Shown here in pieces: positions 20,629 through 33,262 of a DNA stretch of 64,000 bases. The stretch comes from Halomonas shengliensis. Its GTDB lineage: Bacteria; Pseudomonadota; Gammaproteobacteria; Pseudomonadales; Halomonadaceae. The stretch is taken from positions 1 to 64,000 of the forward strand of contig NZ_FNIV01000007.1 of the NCBI RefSeq assembly GCF_900104135.1. The letters are read 5' to 3'. Positions within the stretch are counted from its first letter, which is position 1; the number at the start of each line of letters is the position of its first letter. The notes under the pieces were generated by a model. The model saw only the letters and a program-made list of their open reading frames with translations, had not been told where the DNA came from and did not search any database. Position numbers and translations under genes: made by a program.

Positions 20629-21564
20629 ATGCCGTCCATCGACCCCTCGGCCCTGATGGGCCCGCTGTGGACGCTGCTGGCCTATGTGGCCCTGGGCTGG
20701 CTGGCGGCGCGCCGCCTGGCGGTGGACCCGCGCCCGGTGGCCACCCTGCTGATCTACCTGGTGGCACCGCTGACCTTCTTCCGCGGCCTGGTGCTGGGCG
20801 GCCCCACCCCGGCCTACCTGCTGCTGACCCTGGCCGCCTTCGCCACCGCCAGCCTGCTGGCCATCTCGGTGCACCGGCTGACCCGCCGGCGCTTCGCGCC
20901 TCAGGAGAGCGCCCTGCTGGCCTTCTCCGCCGGTACCGGCAACACCGGCTACTTCGGCCTGCCGGTAGCGCTGGTGCTGCTGCCGCCGGAGGGCGTCACC
21001 CTCTACCTGTTCTGCGTGCTGGGCATCACCCTCTACGAGTTCACGGTGGGCTTCTACCTCAGCGCCCGGGGGCAGTTCTCGGTGGCCGAGAGCCTGGCCA
21101 AGATCGCGCGACTGCCGCTGGTCTACGCCTTCCTGGCGGCGCTCGCGGTGAGCGGCCTGGGTCTCGAGGTGCCGGTGGCGGCCATGGAGGGGCTGGCGGT
21201 GTTCCCGGCAACCTACACCCTGATGGGCATGATGATCATCGGCATGACGCTGGGGCGGGTCTCGCTGCGCGAGGTGGATGCCCGCTTCATCGGCGCCTGC
21301 GTGGCGGTGCGCTGCCTGCTGTGGCCGCTGCTGGCGCTGGGGGCGGTGGTGGGGCTGGGGGCCATCGCGCCGCTCTCCCGAGAGCTGGCCATGGCGATGC
21401 TGCTGCTGGGGGTGGTGCCCATGGCCGCCAACGTGGTGGTGGTGGCCATGGAGCTGGGCATCGCCCCGGCCAAGGGGGCGCTGGCGGTGCTGGTCACCAC
21501 CCTGGCCGCCCCGCTGCTGATCCCCTTCTACCTGACGCTGATGATGCGCCTGGCCGGGTTGTAG
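20629..21564 (+). CDS. AEC-family transporter (auxin efflux carrier type)
   Basis: This 311-residue membrane protein has about ten hydrophobic segments and belongs to the auxin efflux carrier (AEC) superfamily. Members carry malonate, malate or amino acid derivatives. The region ALLAFSAGTGNTGYFGLPVAL contains the helix-breaking N-x-G-YFGLP motif typical of the family, and GVVPMAANVVVVAMELG a similar one in the second half. The ATG at 20629 follows an excellent AGGGAGGTG ribosome site, whereas the open frame begins 22 codons earlier. It is the only plus-strand gene between metF and ahcY and ends 4 nt from ahcY. Substrate unknown. Confidence 0.85.
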   Translation: MPSIDPSALMGPLWTLLAYVALGWLAARRLAVDPRPVATLLIYLVAPLTFFRGLVLGGPTPAYLLLTLAAFATASLLAISVHRLTRRRFAPQESALLAFSAGTGNTGYFGLPVALVLLPPEGVTLYLFCVLGITLYEFTVGFYLSARGQFSVAESLAKIARLPLVYAFLAALAVSGLGLEVPVAAMEGLAVFPATYTLMGMMIIGMTLGRVSLREVDARFIGACVAVRCLLWPLLALGAVVGLGAIAPLSRELAMAMLLLGVVPMAANVVVVAMELGIAPAKGALAVLVTTLAAPLLIPFYLTLMMRLAGL

Positions 21565-21568
21565 GGGA

Positions 21569-22978
21569 TCAGTAACGGTAGTCGTCAGGCTTGTAGGGCC
21601 CGTCCGCCGGCACGCCGGTGTAGTCGACCTGGGCCTCGGTCATGCGGGTGATCACCCCGCCGAAGCCCTCGACCATGTAGCGGGCCACCTCCTCGTCGAG
21701 GTGGCGCGGCAGCACGCTCACCGCCAGCGCCTCGGGCCTCTCCTCGGCGGGCAGCTCGGCGAAGCGCCCCTGGTAGAGGTGCATCTGCGCCAGCACCTGG
21801 TTGGCGAAGGAGCCGTCCATCACCCGGGAGGGGTGGCCGGTGGCGTTGCCCAGGTTCACCAGGCGCCCTTCGGAGAGCAGGATCAGGTAATCGCGGCTGG
21901 CGGGGTCGAACTCGCCAGGCCGGCTGTCGCGGTAGACCTTGTGCACCTGGGGCTTGACCTCCTCCCAGTGCCAGTGGCGGCGCAGGTAGCCGGTATCGAT
22001 CTCGCTGTCGAAGTGGCCGATGTTGCACACCACCGCCCCGGGCTTGAGGGTCTGCAGCATGGCGGCATCGCAGGCGGCGATGTTACCGGTGGCGGTCACC
22101 ACCAGGTCGAGGCGCGCGAGCAGGGCGCGATCGATGCTGTCGAGGCCACGGTTCTCGCCGCCGACATAGGGCGAGACCACCTCGAAGCCGTCCATGCACG
22201 CCTGCATGGCACACAGCGGGTCGATCTCCACGACCTTGACGATCATCCCCTCCTGGCGCAGCGAGGCGGCCGAGCCCTTGCCCACGTCGCCGTAGCCCAC
22301 CACCAGCGCCTGCTTGCCGGCCAGCAGGTGGTCGGTGGCGCGCTTGATGGCGTCGTTGAGGGAGTGGCGACAGCCGTACTTGTTGTCGTTCTTCGACTTG
22401 GTCACGGCGTCGTTGACGTTGATGGCGGGCACCCTGAGGGTGCCGGCGCGCAGCATCTCCTGCAGCCGGTGCACCCCGGTGGTGGTCTCTTCGGAGATGC
22501 CGTGGATGGCGTCGAGCAGCTCCGGGCGCTTCTCGTGGAGCAGCAGGGTCAGGTCGCCGCCGTCGTCCAGCACCAGGTTGGGGGTCCAGCCGTCGGGGCC
22601 TGCCACCGTCTGCTCGATGCACCACCAGAACTCCTCCTCGGTCTCGCCCTTCCAGGCGAACACCGGGATGCCCGCGGCGGCGATGGCGGCGGCGGCGTGG
22701 TCCTGGGTGGAGAAGATGTTGCACGAGGACCAGCGCACGCTGGCGCCCAGGTCGATCAGGGTCTCGATCAGCACCGCGGTCTGGATGGTCATGTGGATAC
22801 AGCCGGCGATGCGCGCCCCGGCCAGTGGACGGGCGTCGCGGTACTGCTCGCGGATCGCCATCAGCGCCGGCATCTCGGTCTCGGCGATGCGGATCTCGCG
22901 GCGCCCCCAGTCGGCGAGCGACAGGTCGGCGACCTTGAAGTCCTGGGTCGTGGTCGGGGTCACGGCGGGCTGGTTCAT
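21569..22978 (-). CDS. ahcY: S-adenosylhomocysteine hydrolase
   Basis: This 469-residue NAD-dependent enzyme cleaves S-adenosylhomocysteine to homocysteine and adenosine, relieving inhibition of methyltransferases. Substrate-domain segments [31 protein letters not shown] and [21 protein letters not shown] are present. The Rossmann motif [12 protein letters not shown] is followed by the C-terminal YKPDDYRY, which contributes to the neighbouring NAD site in the tetramer. The ATG at 22978 follows GAGGTGAG. Length matches the roughly 470-residue bacterial form with an inserted segment. It lies 77 nt downstream of ligB on the same strand. Confidence 0.96.
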   Translation of the reverse strand: MNQPAVTPTTTQDFKVADLSLADWGRREIRIAETEMPALMAIREQYRDARPLAGARIAGCIHMTIQTAVLIETLIDLGASVRWSSCNIFSTQDHAAAAIAAAGIPVFAWKGETEEEFWWCIEQTVAGPDGWTPNLVLDDGGDLTLLLHEKRPELLDAIHGISEETTTGVHRLQEMLRAGTLRVPAINVNDAVTKSKNDNKYGCRHSLNDAIKRATDHLLAGKQALVVGYGDVGKGSAASLRQEGMIVKVVEIDPLCAMQACMDGFEVVSPYVGGENRGLDSIDRALLARLDLVVTATGNIAACDAAMLQTLKPGAVVCNIGHFDSEIDTGYLRRHWHWEEVKPQVHKVYRDSRPGEFDPASRDYLILLSEGRLVNLGNATGHPSRVMDGSFANQVLAQMHLYQGRFAELPAEERPEALAVSVLPRHLDEEVARYMVEGFGGVITRMTEAQVDYTGVPADGPYKPDDYRY

Positions 22979-23055
22979 GGGCTCACCTCGTGGATTGCGA
23001 AGGGGCAGCAAATGGCATGCCCCTCACTATAGGCAGGGAGCCGAGGCGGCGACAA

Positions 23056-24795
<1,740 letters not shown>

Positions 24796-24806
24796 CTACC
24801 ATAGCA

Positions 24807-24840
24807 ACGGGCCCCGCGCGGCGCTGCCGGCGGGGCCCGT
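24807..24840 (-). terminator. hairpin downstream of metK
   Basis: ACGGGCCCCGC (24807-24817) pairs perfectly with GCGGGGCCCGT (24830-24840) around a 12-nt loop, 38 nt past the metK stop on the minus strand. There is no strong T-run, so it may only partly separate metK from ligB. Confidence 0.6.
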
Positions 24841-24877
24841 CATTGCCTGTCAGCCAGGGCTTACACGACCTTCGCGA

Positions 24878-26098
24878 TCAGAGACCGGCGGCCTGGCGCA
24901 GGGCGTGGGCGCGGTCGGTCTTCTCCCAGGGGAAGGCGGTGAAGGTCTCGGTGTGCTCCTGGCCCTGGGTATCAGTCCAGGTGTAGGAGGTCTCGAAGGG
25001 CTCGCGGCCGAAGTGGCCATAGGCCGAGGTCAGCCGGTACATCGGGTGCAGCAGGTCGAGCATGCGGGTGATGGCGTGGGGGCGCAGGTCGAAGTGCTCG
25101 CGCACCAGCGCGATGATCCGCGCATCGTCCACCCTGCCGGTGCCAAAGGTGTTGACCGAGACCGAGGTGGGCTCGGCCACGCCGATGGCGTAGGAGACCT
25201 GGATCTCGCACTTGTCGGCGAGGCCCGCGGCGACGATGTTCTTGGCCACGTAGCGCCCGGCATAGGCGGCGCTGCGATCGACCTTGGAGGGGTCCTTGCC
25301 GGAGAAGGCGCCACCGCCGTGGCGGGCCATGCCGCCGTAGGTGTCGACGATGATCTTGCGCCCGGTGAGGCCGCAGTCGCCCACCGGCCCGCCGATCACG
25401 AACTTGCCGGTGGGGTTGATGTGGTACTTGGTCTCGGCGGAGAGCCATTCGGCGGGGATCACCTGCTCGATGATCTCGCGCCTGACCATCTTGCGCAGCT
25501 CCTGCTGGTCGATGCCCGGGTCGTGCTGGGTGGAGAGCACGATGGCATCCACCGCGCAGGGGCGCCCCTCGGCGTCGTACTGGAAGGTGAGCTGGCTCTT
25601 GGCGTCCGGACGCAGCCAGGGCAGCAGGCCGTGCTTGCGCAGCTCCGCCTGGCGCTCCACCAGGCGGTGGGCGTAGTGGATCGGCGCCGGCATGAAGCTG
25701 TCGGTCTCGTTGGTGGCGTAGCCGAACATCAGCCCCTGGTCGCCGGCGCCCTGGTCCTCGGGCTTGGTGCGATCCACACCCTGGGCGATATCCACGCTCT
25801 GCTTGCCGATCAGGTTGAGCACGCCGCAGGTCTGGCCATCGAAGCCGACATCCGAGGAGGTGTAACCGATGCCGGTGATCACCTCGCGCACGATCGCCTC
25901 GAGGTCGACCCAGGCGGAGGTGGTGATCTCACCGGCGACGATCGCCACGCCGGTCTTGACCAGGGTCTCGCAGGCCACCCGTGCCTGCTTGTCGCGGGCG
26001 ATGATGGCGTCGAGCACCGCGTCGGAGATCTGGTCGGCGATCTTGTCCGGGTGTCCCTCGGAGACGGATTCGGAGGTAAACAGGGAGTATTCGCTCAT
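24878..26098 (-). CDS. metK: S-adenosylmethionine synthetase
   Basis: This 406-residue enzyme makes S-adenosylmethionine from methionine and ATP. The N-terminus [29 protein letters not shown] holds the ATP/Mg residues. [15 protein letters not shown] is the first PROSITE-type signature and [23 protein letters not shown] the P-loop-like second. The ATG at 26098 gives the conserved N-terminus; the open frame continues 14 codons upstream. It diverges from tkt across 265 bp (26099-26363), where I recognise no riboswitch. Confidence 0.96.
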   Translation of the reverse strand: MSEYSLFTSESVSEGHPDKIADQISDAVLDAIIARDKQARVACETLVKTGVAIVAGEITTSAWVDLEAIVREVITGIGYTSSDVGFDGQTCGVLNLIGKQSVDIAQGVDRTKPEDQGAGDQGLMFGYATNETDSFMPAPIHYAHRLVERQAELRKHGLLPWLRPDAKSQLTFQYDAEGRPCAVDAIVLSTQHDPGIDQQELRKMVRREIIEQVIPAEWLSAETKYHINPTGKFVIGGPVGDCGLTGRKIIVDTYGGMARHGGGAFSGKDPSKVDRSAAYAGRYVAKNIVAAGLADKCEIQVSYAIGVAEPTSVSVNTFGTGRVDDARIIALVREHFDLRPHAITRMLDLLHPMYRLTSAYGHFGREPFETSYTWTDTQGQEHTETFTAFPWEKTDRAHALRQAAGL

Positions 26099-26363
26099 GG
26101 CGTCCTCGACCGTGATGGCACGGATATCACAACAAGTCACAAGAACAGGCCGCGGCGGGCCTCATATTGGGGCCAAGAGTCTACACGCTGGGCCTGCGCC
26201 CGGCATCCACGATTTGAAGCGCGCCGTCAAGTCGGCGACAATACGCCACCGACTTCGACCGCGCCGCGCCCGTCCCGCACGGCGCCCGATCCAGCCGAAC
26301 CGCTCGCCCCGCCACCCCCTCGGCGAGGGCCGCACGCATATTGCCGCAGGCGAGGAGCTTTCA

Positions 26364-28358
26364 ATGCCGTCCCGTTTCGAACTGGCCAATGCCATTCGCG
26401 CCCTCTCCATGGATGCCGTCCAGAAGGCCAAGTCAGGCCATCCCGGCGCGCCCATGGGCATGGCCGACATCGCCGAGGTGCTGTGGAACGACTACCTCAA
26501 GCACAACCCGGCCGACCCGAAGTGGCCCGACCGCGACCGCTTCGTGCTCTCCAACGGCCACGGCTCCATGCTGCTCTACTCGCTGCTGCACCTGACCGGC
26601 TACGACCTCGAGCTGGAGCAGCTGCGCAACTTCCGCCAGCTGCACTCCAAGACCCCGGGGCATCCCGAGCTCGGCTATACCCCGGGCATCGAGACCACCA
26701 CCGGCCCGCTGGGCCAGGGCCTGGCCAATGCCGTGGGCATGGCGCTCGCCGAGAAGACCCTGGCGGCCCAGTTCAACCGCCCCGGCCACACCATCGTCGA
26801 CCATCACACTTACTGCTTCCTGGGCGACGGCTGCCTGATGGAGGGGGTCTCCCACGAGGCCTGCTCCCTGGCCGGCACCCAGAAGCTCGGCAAGCTGATC
26901 GCCTTCTATGACGACAACGGCATCTCCATCGACGGCGAGGTCGAGGGCTGGTTCACCGACGACACCGCCAAGCGCTTCGAGGCCTACGGCTGGCACGTGG
27001 TGCCCAACGTCGACGGCCACAAGCCCGAGGAGATCCGCGCCGCCATCGAGACCGCCCGCAGCCAGGACGACAGGCCCAGCCTGATCATCTGCAAGACGGT
27101 GATCGGCTTCGGCGCCCCCAACAAGCAGGGCAAGGAGGAGTGCCACGGCGCGCCCCTGGGCGAGGACGAGGTCGCCGCCGCCCGCGAGCGACTGAACTGG
27201 CCCCACGCCCCCTTCCATGTGCCCGAGGCGATCTACCAGGGCTGGGACGCCACCGAGGCGGGCAAGACGCGCCAGGACGAGTGGCAGGCACGCCTCGAGC
27301 GCTATGCCGAGGCCCATCCGGACCTGGCGCGCGAGTTCCAGCGTCGCATGCAGGGCAAGCTGCCCCTGGAACTGCCCACCGAGGCGATGCTGCAGAAGGC
27401 CCAGGACGACGGCGAGAACCTCGCCTCGCGCAAGGCCTCGCTGAACTGTCTCAACACCCTGGGGCCGGAGCTGCCCGAGCTGCTCGGCGGCAGCGCCGAC
27501 CTGGCGCCCTCCAACCTGACCTTCTGGGACGGCGCCCAGGCGATCACCCCCGAGACCCCGGGAGGCAACTACCTGCATTACGGGGTACGCGAGTTCGGCA
27601 TGGGCGCGATCATGAACGGCATCGCGCTGCACGGCGGCTTCATCCCCTACGGCGCCACCTTCCTGATCTTCATGGAGTACATGCGCAATGCCGTGCGCAT
27701 GGCCGCGCTGATGGGCCAGCAGGCCATCTACGTCTTCACCCATGACTCCATCGGCCTGGGCGAGGACGGCCCTACCCACCAGCCGGTCGAGCAGCTCACC
27801 TCCCTGCGCTCGACCCCCAACCTGCTGATCTGGCGCCCCTGCGATGCCGCCGAGACCGCCGCGGCCTGGAACGCGGCGCTGAAGCGCCAGTCGGGCCCCA
27901 CCGCCCTGGTCCTCTCGCGCCAGGGCCTGCCGCACCAGGCCCGCACCAAGCAGCAGCTGGCCAACATCCAGCGCGGCGGCTATGTGCTCAAGGACTGCGA
28001 GGGCACGCCCGAGCTGATCCTGATCGCCACCGGCTCCGAGGTGGGCCTGGCCATGGACGCCGCCGCCGAGCTCACCCAGCAGGGCCGGGCCGTGCGCGTG
28101 GTCTCCATGCCCTCCACCTACCGCTTCAACGGCCAGGAGGCCGAGTACCGCGAGAGCGTACTGCCCAGGGCCGTGACCAAGCGCATCGCCATCGAGGCCG
28201 GCCACGCCGACTACTGGCACAAGTTCGTCGGCCTCGACGGGCGCATCATCGGCATGAAGAGCTACGGCGAGTCCGCCCCGGCGGGCGACCTGTTCAAGCA
28301 CTTCGGGTTCACCGTGGAGAACGTGGTCAAGCAGGCCAACGAGCTGCTGGAGGGCTGA
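26364..28358 (+). CDS. tkt: transketolase
   Basis: This 664-residue thiamine-diphosphate enzyme moves two-carbon units in the pentose phosphate pathway. The TPP-binding [32 protein letters not shown] motif, the N-terminal [20 protein letters not shown] signature and the pyrimidine-domain [19 protein letters not shown] and [18 protein letters not shown] are all intact. The length is that of E. coli TktA. The ATG has CGAGGAG upstream. It heads a carbon-metabolism region in which epd, pgk and fba follow after lrgAB, but a strong terminator ends its own transcript. In other bacteria the tkt-epd-pgk-fba order is contiguous. Confidence 0.96.
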   Translation: MPSRFELANAIRALSMDAVQKAKSGHPGAPMGMADIAEVLWNDYLKHNPADPKWPDRDRFVLSNGHGSMLLYSLLHLTGYDLELEQLRNFRQLHSKTPGHPELGYTPGIETTTGPLGQGLANAVGMALAEKTLAAQFNRPGHTIVDHHTYCFLGDGCLMEGVSHEACSLAGTQKLGKLIAFYDDNGISIDGEVEGWFTDDTAKRFEAYGWHVVPNVDGHKPEEIRAAIETARSQDDRPSLIICKTVIGFGAPNKQGKEECHGAPLGEDEVAAARERLNWPHAPFHVPEAIYQGWDATEAGKTRQDEWQARLERYAEAHPDLAREFQRRMQGKLPLELPTEAMLQKAQDDGENLASRKASLNCLNTLGPELPELLGGSADLAPSNLTFWDGAQAITPETPGGNYLHYGVREFGMGAIMNGIALHGGFIPYGATFLIFMEYMRNAVRMAALMGQQAIYVFTHDSIGLGEDGPTHQPVEQLTSLRSTPNLLIWRPCDAAETAAAWNAALKRQSGPTALVLSRQGLPHQARTKQQLANIQRGGYVLKDCEGTPELILIATGSEVGLAMDAAAELTQQGRAVRVVSMPSTYRFNGQEAEYRESVLPRAVTKRIAIEAGHADYWHKFVGLDGRIIGMKSYGESAPAGDLFKHFGFTVENVVKQANELLEG

Positions 28359-28389
28359 GGCGACGCGATCGCCATTGACGACGACGAGG

Positions 28390-28417
28390 GGCACGACCAT
28401 CCGGTCGTGCCTTTTTT
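28390..28417 (+). terminator. intrinsic terminator of tkt
   Basis: GGCACGACC (28390-28398) and GGTCGTGCC (28403-28411) form a 9-bp stem around ATCC, followed by six T residues (28412-28417). It is 31 nt past the tkt stop. Confidence 0.95.
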
Positions 28418-28554
28418 CGTTGCCCGGCCACCGCCTCAGGCGACGGTGACCTCCGACGACAGCGGCGGGGGCGGCCGAGGCTGGGTCGCGGCCGGGACAA
28501 GAATAGCGTGCTAACATGCTCGCCTTCCGCTGTCGCGACTCAGGAGGCGTCTCC

Positions 28555-28914
28555 ATGCCCGCACTGCGCGGTTTCCTCTGGCTGATCGGCTTCCTGCTGC
28601 TCGGCGAGGTACTGATCACCCTCACCGGCCTGCCCGTCTCCGCCGGCGTCGTCGGCATGCTGCTGCTGACCGTCTGGCTGATTCTCCACGGCGGCGGCTT
28701 CGACGACATCGCCGCCGCGGCTAGACCGCTGATCGCCGTGCTGGCGCTGCTGATCATGCCCGGGGTGGTGGGGATCTTCTTCATGCTCGACGAGCTGGCC
28801 GGCCAGCTGACCGCGATCCTCGCCGCCCTGCTGCTGGGCACCCTGCTCAGCGTCTTCACCACCCTGTGGCTGCTGCGCCGCCTGGTGGGCGACGAGGGCC
28901 AGCGCGATGCCTGA
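28555..28914 (+). CDS. lrgA: CidA/LrgA-family membrane protein
   Basis: This 119-residue protein has four hydrophobic segments and is of the CidA/LrgA (YohJ) family. Members are holin-like and, with an LrgB partner, have been linked to murein hydrolase control and, in several bacteria, to pyruvate or glycolate movement. The ATG at 28555 follows AGGAGG at 7-nt spacing; the open frame starts 13 codons earlier without a ribosome site. It overlaps lrgB by 8 nt. Its position among central carbon genes fits a role in organic-acid overflow, which is inference. Confidence 0.87.
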   Translation: MPALRGFLWLIGFLLLGEVLITLTGLPVSAGVVGMLLLTVWLILHGGGFDDIAAAARPLIAVLALLIMPGVVGIFFMLDELAGQLTAILAALLLGTLLSVFTTLWLLRRLVGDEGQRDA

Positions 28915-29623
28915 GCTGCTCGATCACCTGATGGCCTCCCCGCTGGCCGCCGTGGCGCTGACCCTGGCCGCCTACTTCGCCGGCGAGCGATTGTTCCGCG
29001 CTGCTCGGGCCCCCGCCTGGTGCCCGCCGATCCTGGTCGCCGCGCTCCTGCTGGCGGGCGTGCTGGCGCTGCTCGCCATCGACTACGCCGACTACCGTCG
29101 CGGCGCCGGCTGGCTGATGCTGCTGCTGGGGCCCGCCACGGTGGCGCTGGGCCTGCCGCTCTACCAGCAGATGGGCCATGTCCGCGCCCTGTGGCGCCCG
29201 CTGCTCGCCTGCCTGCCCGTCGCCGCCGGCATGGCCGCGCTCTACGCGGTGGGCATCGCCTGGTTGCTGGGGGCGCCACCGGAGACCCTCGCCTCGCTGG
29301 CCCCCAAGTCGGTCACCGCCCCCATCGCCATCGCCATCACCGAACGCCTCGGCGGCTCGGTGCCACTGATGATGGGCGGCCTGCTGGTCACCGGGGTGGC
29401 GGCGATCGGTGCCGTGGGCCTCATGGCCCGCTGGCTCGACATCCGCGACGAGCGCCTGCTGGGCCTGGCGCTGGGCATCAACGGCCATGCACTGGGCACG
29501 GTGCGTGCCTTCGAGATCGGCCCCACCGCCGGTGCCTTCGCCTCGCTGGGCATGAGTCTCACCGGTATCCTCACCGCCCTGCTGCTGCCGCTGGCCTGGC
29601 GCCTGCCGGGACTCGTCGGCTGA
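28907..29623 (+). CDS. lrgB: CidB/LrgB-family membrane protein
   Basis: This 238-residue polytopic protein is the LrgB/CidB (YohK) partner of the upstream gene. The central ETLASLAPKSVTAPIAIAITERLGG stretch is the family hallmark, followed by GINGHALGTVRAFEIGPTAGAFASLGMSLTG. About seven hydrophobic segments are visible. The 8-nt overlap with lrgA implies coupled translation. The pair presumably forms one membrane complex. The -10 element of the next operon lies only 7 nt past its stop codon. Confidence 0.9.
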   Translation: MPELLDHLMASPLAAVALTLAAYFAGERLFRAARAPAWCPPILVAALLLAGVLALLAIDYADYRRGAGWLMLLLGPATVALGLPLYQQMGHVRALWRPLLACLPVAAGMAALYAVGIAWLLGAPPETLASLAPKSVTAPIAIAITERLGGSVPLMMGGLLVTGVAAIGAVGLMARWLDIRDERLLGLALGINGHALGTVRAFEIGPTAGAFASLGMSLTGILTALLLPLAWRLPGLVG

Positions 29624-29630
29624 AATGCGC

Positions 29631-29636
29631 TAGAAT
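29631..29636 (+). promoter_or_regulatory. candidate -10 element for epd-pgk-fba
   Basis: TAGAAT, the same -10 sequence as the rRNA promoters of this window, lies 40 nt before the epd start and right after lrgB. No good -35 hexamer is visible 16-18 bp upstream, so an activator or an extended element would be needed. Confidence 0.35.
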
Positions 29637-29675
29637 CGCCGGTTCTCGAGAGCCCCAGGAGAGACCCTCACCGCC

Positions 29676-30728
29676 ATGGCCCATCGCATCGCCATCAACG
29701 GCTACGGCCGCATCGGCCAGTGCGTGCTGCGCGCCCTGTTCGAGGAGCAGCAGAAGGCCACCGCGGCGGGGCGTGCCGGCTCGGCGCTCGAGGTCGTGGC
29801 GATCAACGAGCTCTCGGACCTGGCCACCATCGCCTACCTGACCCGCTACGACACCACCCACGGGCGCTTCCCCGGCAGCGTGGAGAGCGGCGAGGGCCAC
29901 CTGGTGATCGACGGGCAGCCGATCCGGGTGCTCAACGAGGCCGATCCCGACCGCCTGCCCTGGGCGGAGCTGGGCATCGACCTGGTGCTGGAGTGTTCCG
30001 GCAGCTTCCGGGACCGCGCCACCGCCGCGCGCCACCTGGCCGCCGGCGCCGGCCGCCTGCTGTTCTCCCAGCCCGCCGAGAACGACGTCGACGCCACCAT
30101 CGTCAGCGGCATCAACGACCACGAGCTGGCCCCCGCCCAGCGCATCGTCTCGGCCGCCTCCTGCACCACCAACTGCCTGGTGCCGGTGCTCACCGTGCTG
30201 GACGAGGCGCTGGGCATCGAGCATGGCGTCACCACCACCATCCACTCGGCGATGAACGACCAGCCGGTGATCGACGCCTACCACCAGACCGACCTGCGCC
30301 TGACCCGCTCCGCCATGCACTCCATCGTGCCGGTGGACACCGGCCTGGCGCTGGGCATCAACCGCCTGATGCCGCACCTGGCCGGCCGCTTCGAGTGCCT
30401 GCACGTGCGCGTGCCCACCATCAACGTCTCGGCCATGGACCTGGCCATCACGGTGAGGCGCGACACCAGCGCCGCCGAGGTCAACGCCCTGCTCGCCGAG
30501 GCCAGCCGCGGGCGCCTGGCCGGACGGCTCGGCTACACCGAAGAGCCCATGGCCTCGGTCGACTTCAACCACGATCCGCGCTCCGGTATCGTGGACGCCA
30601 CCCAGACCCGGGTGGCCGGCGGCCGCCTGCTCAAGCTGCTGTGCTGGTTCGACAACGAGTGGGGCTTCGCCAACCGCATGCTCGACGTCGCCCGGCGCCT
30701 GGCGGCCCTGCCGCCCGCTACCCCTTGA
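29676..30728 (+). CDS. epd: erythrose-4-phosphate dehydrogenase (GapA paralogue)
   Basis: This 350-residue NAD enzyme most likely oxidises erythrose 4-phosphate to 4-phosphoerythronate, the first step of pyridoxal phosphate synthesis in gammaproteobacteria. The Rossmann N-terminus [18 protein letters not shown] and catalytic SAASCTTNC (Cys163) are present. The Epd-specific stretches [23 protein letters not shown] and [20 protein letters not shown] replace the GapA equivalents. Position before pgk and fba matches the E. coli epd-pgk-fbaA operon. It is slightly longer than E. coli Epd because of an insertion near residues 25-35. A glyceraldehyde-3-phosphate dehydrogenase function cannot be excluded. 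Confidence 0.88.
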   Translation: MAHRIAINGYGRIGQCVLRALFEEQQKATAAGRAGSALEVVAINELSDLATIAYLTRYDTTHGRFPGSVESGEGHLVIDGQPIRVLNEADPDRLPWAELGIDLVLECSGSFRDRATAARHLAAGAGRLLFSQPAENDVDATIVSGINDHELAPAQRIVSAASCTTNCLVPVLTVLDEALGIEHGVTTTIHSAMNDQPVIDAYHQTDLRLTRSAMHSIVPVDTGLALGINRLMPHLAGRFECLHVRVPTINVSAMDLAITVRRDTSAAEVNALLAEASRGRLAGRLGYTEEPMASVDFNHDPRSGIVDATQTRVAGGRLLKLLCWFDNEWGFANRMLDVARRLAALPPATP

Positions 30729-30780
30729 GCCTTCGCCGAAGAACTACCGCCCCAGGTTTCCAGATGAGGAACGCCCCCCG

Positions 30781-31950
30781 ATGAACGTGCGCAAGATGAC
30801 CGACCTCGACCTCAGCGGAAAGCGCGTGCTGATCCGCGAGGACCTCAACGTACCCGTCAAGCACGGCAAGGTCTCCAGCGACGCCCGCCTGCGCGCCGCC
30901 CTGCCCTCCATCCAGGCCGCCCTGGACGCCGGTGCCCGGGTGCTGCTGATGAGCCACCTGGGCCGCCCCACCGAGGGCGAGCCGGCCGGGGAGTTCTCCC
31001 TGGCGCCGGTGGCCGAGCACCTGGGCGAGCTGCTGGGCCGCCCGGTGCGCCTGGTCACCGCCTACCTGGAGGACGAGGTCGAGGTGGCCGACGGCGAGGT
31101 GGTGCTGCTGGAGAACGTGCGCTTCAACCCGGGCGAGAAGAAGGACGACGAGGCGCTGGCGAGGCGCTATGCGGCGCTCTGCGACGTCTACGTGATGGAC
31201 GCCTTCGGCACCGCCCACCGCGCCCAGGCCTCCACCCACGGGGTGGCGCGCTTCGCCCCGCTGGCCTGCGCCGGTCCGCTGCTGGCCGCCGAGCTCGACG
31301 CCCTGGAGAAGGCGCTGGCCACCCCGGCTCGCCCCATGGCGGCCATCGTCGGCGGCTCCAAGGTCTCCACCAAGCTGGAGGTGCTCAACGCCCTCTCCGA
31401 ACGCTGCGACCAGCTGATCGTCGGCGGTGGCATCGCCAATACCTTCATCGCCGCGGCGGGCCACAACGTCGGCAAGTCGCTGCACGAGGCCGACCTGATC
31501 GACCAGGCCAAGGCCCTGATGGCCAGGGTCGAGATCCCGCTGCCCAGCGACGTGGTGGTAGCCACCGAGTTCTCCGAGTCCGCCGAGGCGGTGGTCAAGC
31601 CGGTGGACCAGGTGGCGGACAACGAGATGATCCTCGACATCGGCCCCGAGAGCGCCGCGCGCCTGGCCGCCCTGCTCAAGGACGCCGGCACCATCCTGTG
31701 GAACGGCCCGGTGGGCGTGTTCGAGATCGACCAGTTCGGCCGCGGCACCGAGGTGATCGCGAAGGCCATCGCCGAGAGCCCGGCCTTCTCCATCGCCGGC
31801 GGCGGCGACACCCTGGCCGCCATCGACAAGTATGGCATCGCCGAGCGGGTCTCCTACATCTCCACCGGCGGCGGCGCCTTCCTCGAGTACGTCGAGGGCA
31901 AGACCCTGCCGGCGGTGGCCGCCCTGGAGGCCGCCGCGGCCCGGGGCTGA
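30781..31950 (+). CDS. pgk: phosphoglycerate kinase
   Basis: This 389-residue cytosolic enzyme interconverts 1,3-bisphosphoglycerate and 3-phosphoglycerate with ATP formation. The signature [13 protein letters not shown] near the N-terminus, [11 protein letters not shown], the ATP-site [13 protein letters not shown]-like segment ([16 protein letters not shown]) and the C-terminal [16 protein letters not shown] and [21 protein letters not shown] are intact. It follows epd by 52 nt and precedes fba by 84 nt, consistent with one operon. Confidence 0.97.
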   Translation: MNVRKMTDLDLSGKRVLIREDLNVPVKHGKVSSDARLRAALPSIQAALDAGARVLLMSHLGRPTEGEPAGEFSLAPVAEHLGELLGRPVRLVTAYLEDEVEVADGEVVLLENVRFNPGEKKDDEALARRYAALCDVYVMDAFGTAHRAQASTHGVARFAPLACAGPLLAAELDALEKALATPARPMAAIVGGSKVSTKLEVLNALSERCDQLIVGGGIANTFIAAAGHNVGKSLHEADLIDQAKALMARVEIPLPSDVVVATEFSESAEAVVKPVDQVADNEMILDIGPESAARLAALLKDAGTILWNGPVGVFEIDQFGRGTEVIAKAIAESPAFSIAGGGDTLAAIDKYGIAERVSYISTGGGAFLEYVEGKTLPAVAALEAAAARG

Positions 31951-32034
31951 TAGACTGGCTCCACTTCAGGACCCCCTTTTGCCACGCGGCGGCGCCCGAC
32001 GGGACCGCCGCCATCACGACAGACAGGTGACACC

Positions 32035-33099
32035 ATGGCACTGATCAGCATGCGCCAGCTGCTGGACCACGCCGCCGAGCACGGTTACGGCGTGCCGGCC
32101 TTCAACGTCAACAACCTCGAGCAGATGCGCGCCATCATGGAGGCCGCCGACCGCACCGACTCCCCGGTGATCGTCCAGGCCTCCGCCGGCGCGCGCAAGT
32201 ACGCCGGCGCCCCCTTCCTGCGCCACCTGATCCTGGCCGCGGTGGAGGAGTTCCCGCATATCCCGGTGGTGATGCACCAGGACCACGGCACCAGCCCTGC
32301 GGTGTGCCAGCGCTCCATCCAGCTGGGCTTCTCCTCGGTGATGATGGACGGCTCCCTGGGCGAGGACGGCAAGACCCCGACCAGCTACGACTACAACGTC
32401 GACGTCACCCGCCGCACCGTGGAGATGGCCCACGCCTGCGGCGTCTCCGTGGAGGGTGAGCTGGGCTGCCTGGGCAGCCTGGAGACCGGCATGGCCGGCG
32501 AGGAGGACGGCATCGGCGCCGAGGGCAAGCTCGACATGGAGCAGCTGCTCACCGACCCCGAGGAGGCCGCCGACTTCGTCAAGGCCACCGGGGTGGATGC
32601 CCTGGCCATCGCCATCGGCACCAGCCACGGCGCCTACAAGTTCACCCGGCCGCCCACCGGCGACACCCTCTCCATCCAGCGCATCAAGGAGATCCACGCC
32701 CGCATCCCCGACACCCACCTGGTGATGCACGGCTCCTCCTCGGTGCCCCAGGAGTGGCTCGAGGTGATCAACGCCCACGGCGGCGAGATCCCCGAGACCT
32801 ACGGCGTGCCGGTCGAGGAGATCATCGAGGGCATCAAGCACGGCGTGCGCAAGGTCAACATCGACACCGACCTGCGCCTGGCCTCCACCGGTGCGGTGCG
32901 TCGCTTCCTGGCCGAGAACCCCAGCGAGTTCGACCCGCGCAAGTTCCTCAAGGAGACCGTCTCCGCCATGCGCGAGCTGTGCATCGCCCGCTACGAGGCC
33001 TTCGGCACCGCCGGCAACGCCTCGAAGATCAAGCCGATCAACCTGGAGGCGATGTTCGAGCGCTACGCCAGCGGCGAGCTCGACCCCAAGGTGCGCTGA
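32035..33099 (+). CDS. fba: class II fructose-1,6-bisphosphate aldolase
   Basis: This 354-residue zinc enzyme cleaves fructose 1,6-bisphosphate into two triose phosphates. The metal and active-site segments [38 protein letters not shown] and [13 protein letters not shown] are present, the last two carrying zinc-ligand histidines. [14 protein letters not shown] is the phosphate-binding loop. The sequence is of the class IIB type common in Halomonas, Pseudomonas and autotrophs. It ends the epd-pgk-fba run and is followed by a clear hairpin. Confidence 0.96.
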   Translation: MALISMRQLLDHAAEHGYGVPAFNVNNLEQMRAIMEAADRTDSPVIVQASAGARKYAGAPFLRHLILAAVEEFPHIPVVMHQDHGTSPAVCQRSIQLGFSSVMMDGSLGEDGKTPTSYDYNVDVTRRTVEMAHACGVSVEGELGCLGSLETGMAGEEDGIGAEGKLDMEQLLTDPEEAADFVKATGVDALAIAIGTSHGAYKFTRPPTGDTLSIQRIKEIHARIPDTHLVMHGSSSVPQEWLEVINAHGGEIPETYGVPVEEIIEGIKHGVRKVNIDTDLRLASTGAVRRFLAENPSEFDPRKFLKETVSAMRELCIARYEAFGTAGNASKIKPINLEAMFERYASGELDPKVR

Positions 33100-33118
33100 G
33101 GCGCACGCCGCACGACCG

Positions 33119-33143
33119 ACGGGCGACCCTTTGGGTCGCCCGT
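33119..33143 (+). terminator. hairpin terminator of epd-pgk-fba
   Basis: ACGGGCGACCC (33119-33129) and GGGTCGCCCGT (33133-33143) form an 11-bp stem with a TTT loop 20 nt after the fba stop. The tail is TGCGGTT, poor in T, but the stem is strong. Confidence 0.75.
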
Positions 33144-33262
33144 TGCGGTTGGCGACCCCGGCAGCCCCCAACTTTAGAAACAGTGTTCACAAAGTCCGCC
33201 ATCTCGGCTTACACTAAGGGAGAACGTCGACATACCCTTGGCCACACCCGCGAGGACTGGTG

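Noticed and set aside
26433-29279. Long minus-strand frame spanning tkt and lrgAB
   Set aside because: It crosses two real genes and a T-tailed terminator, and its translation has no recognisable domain.
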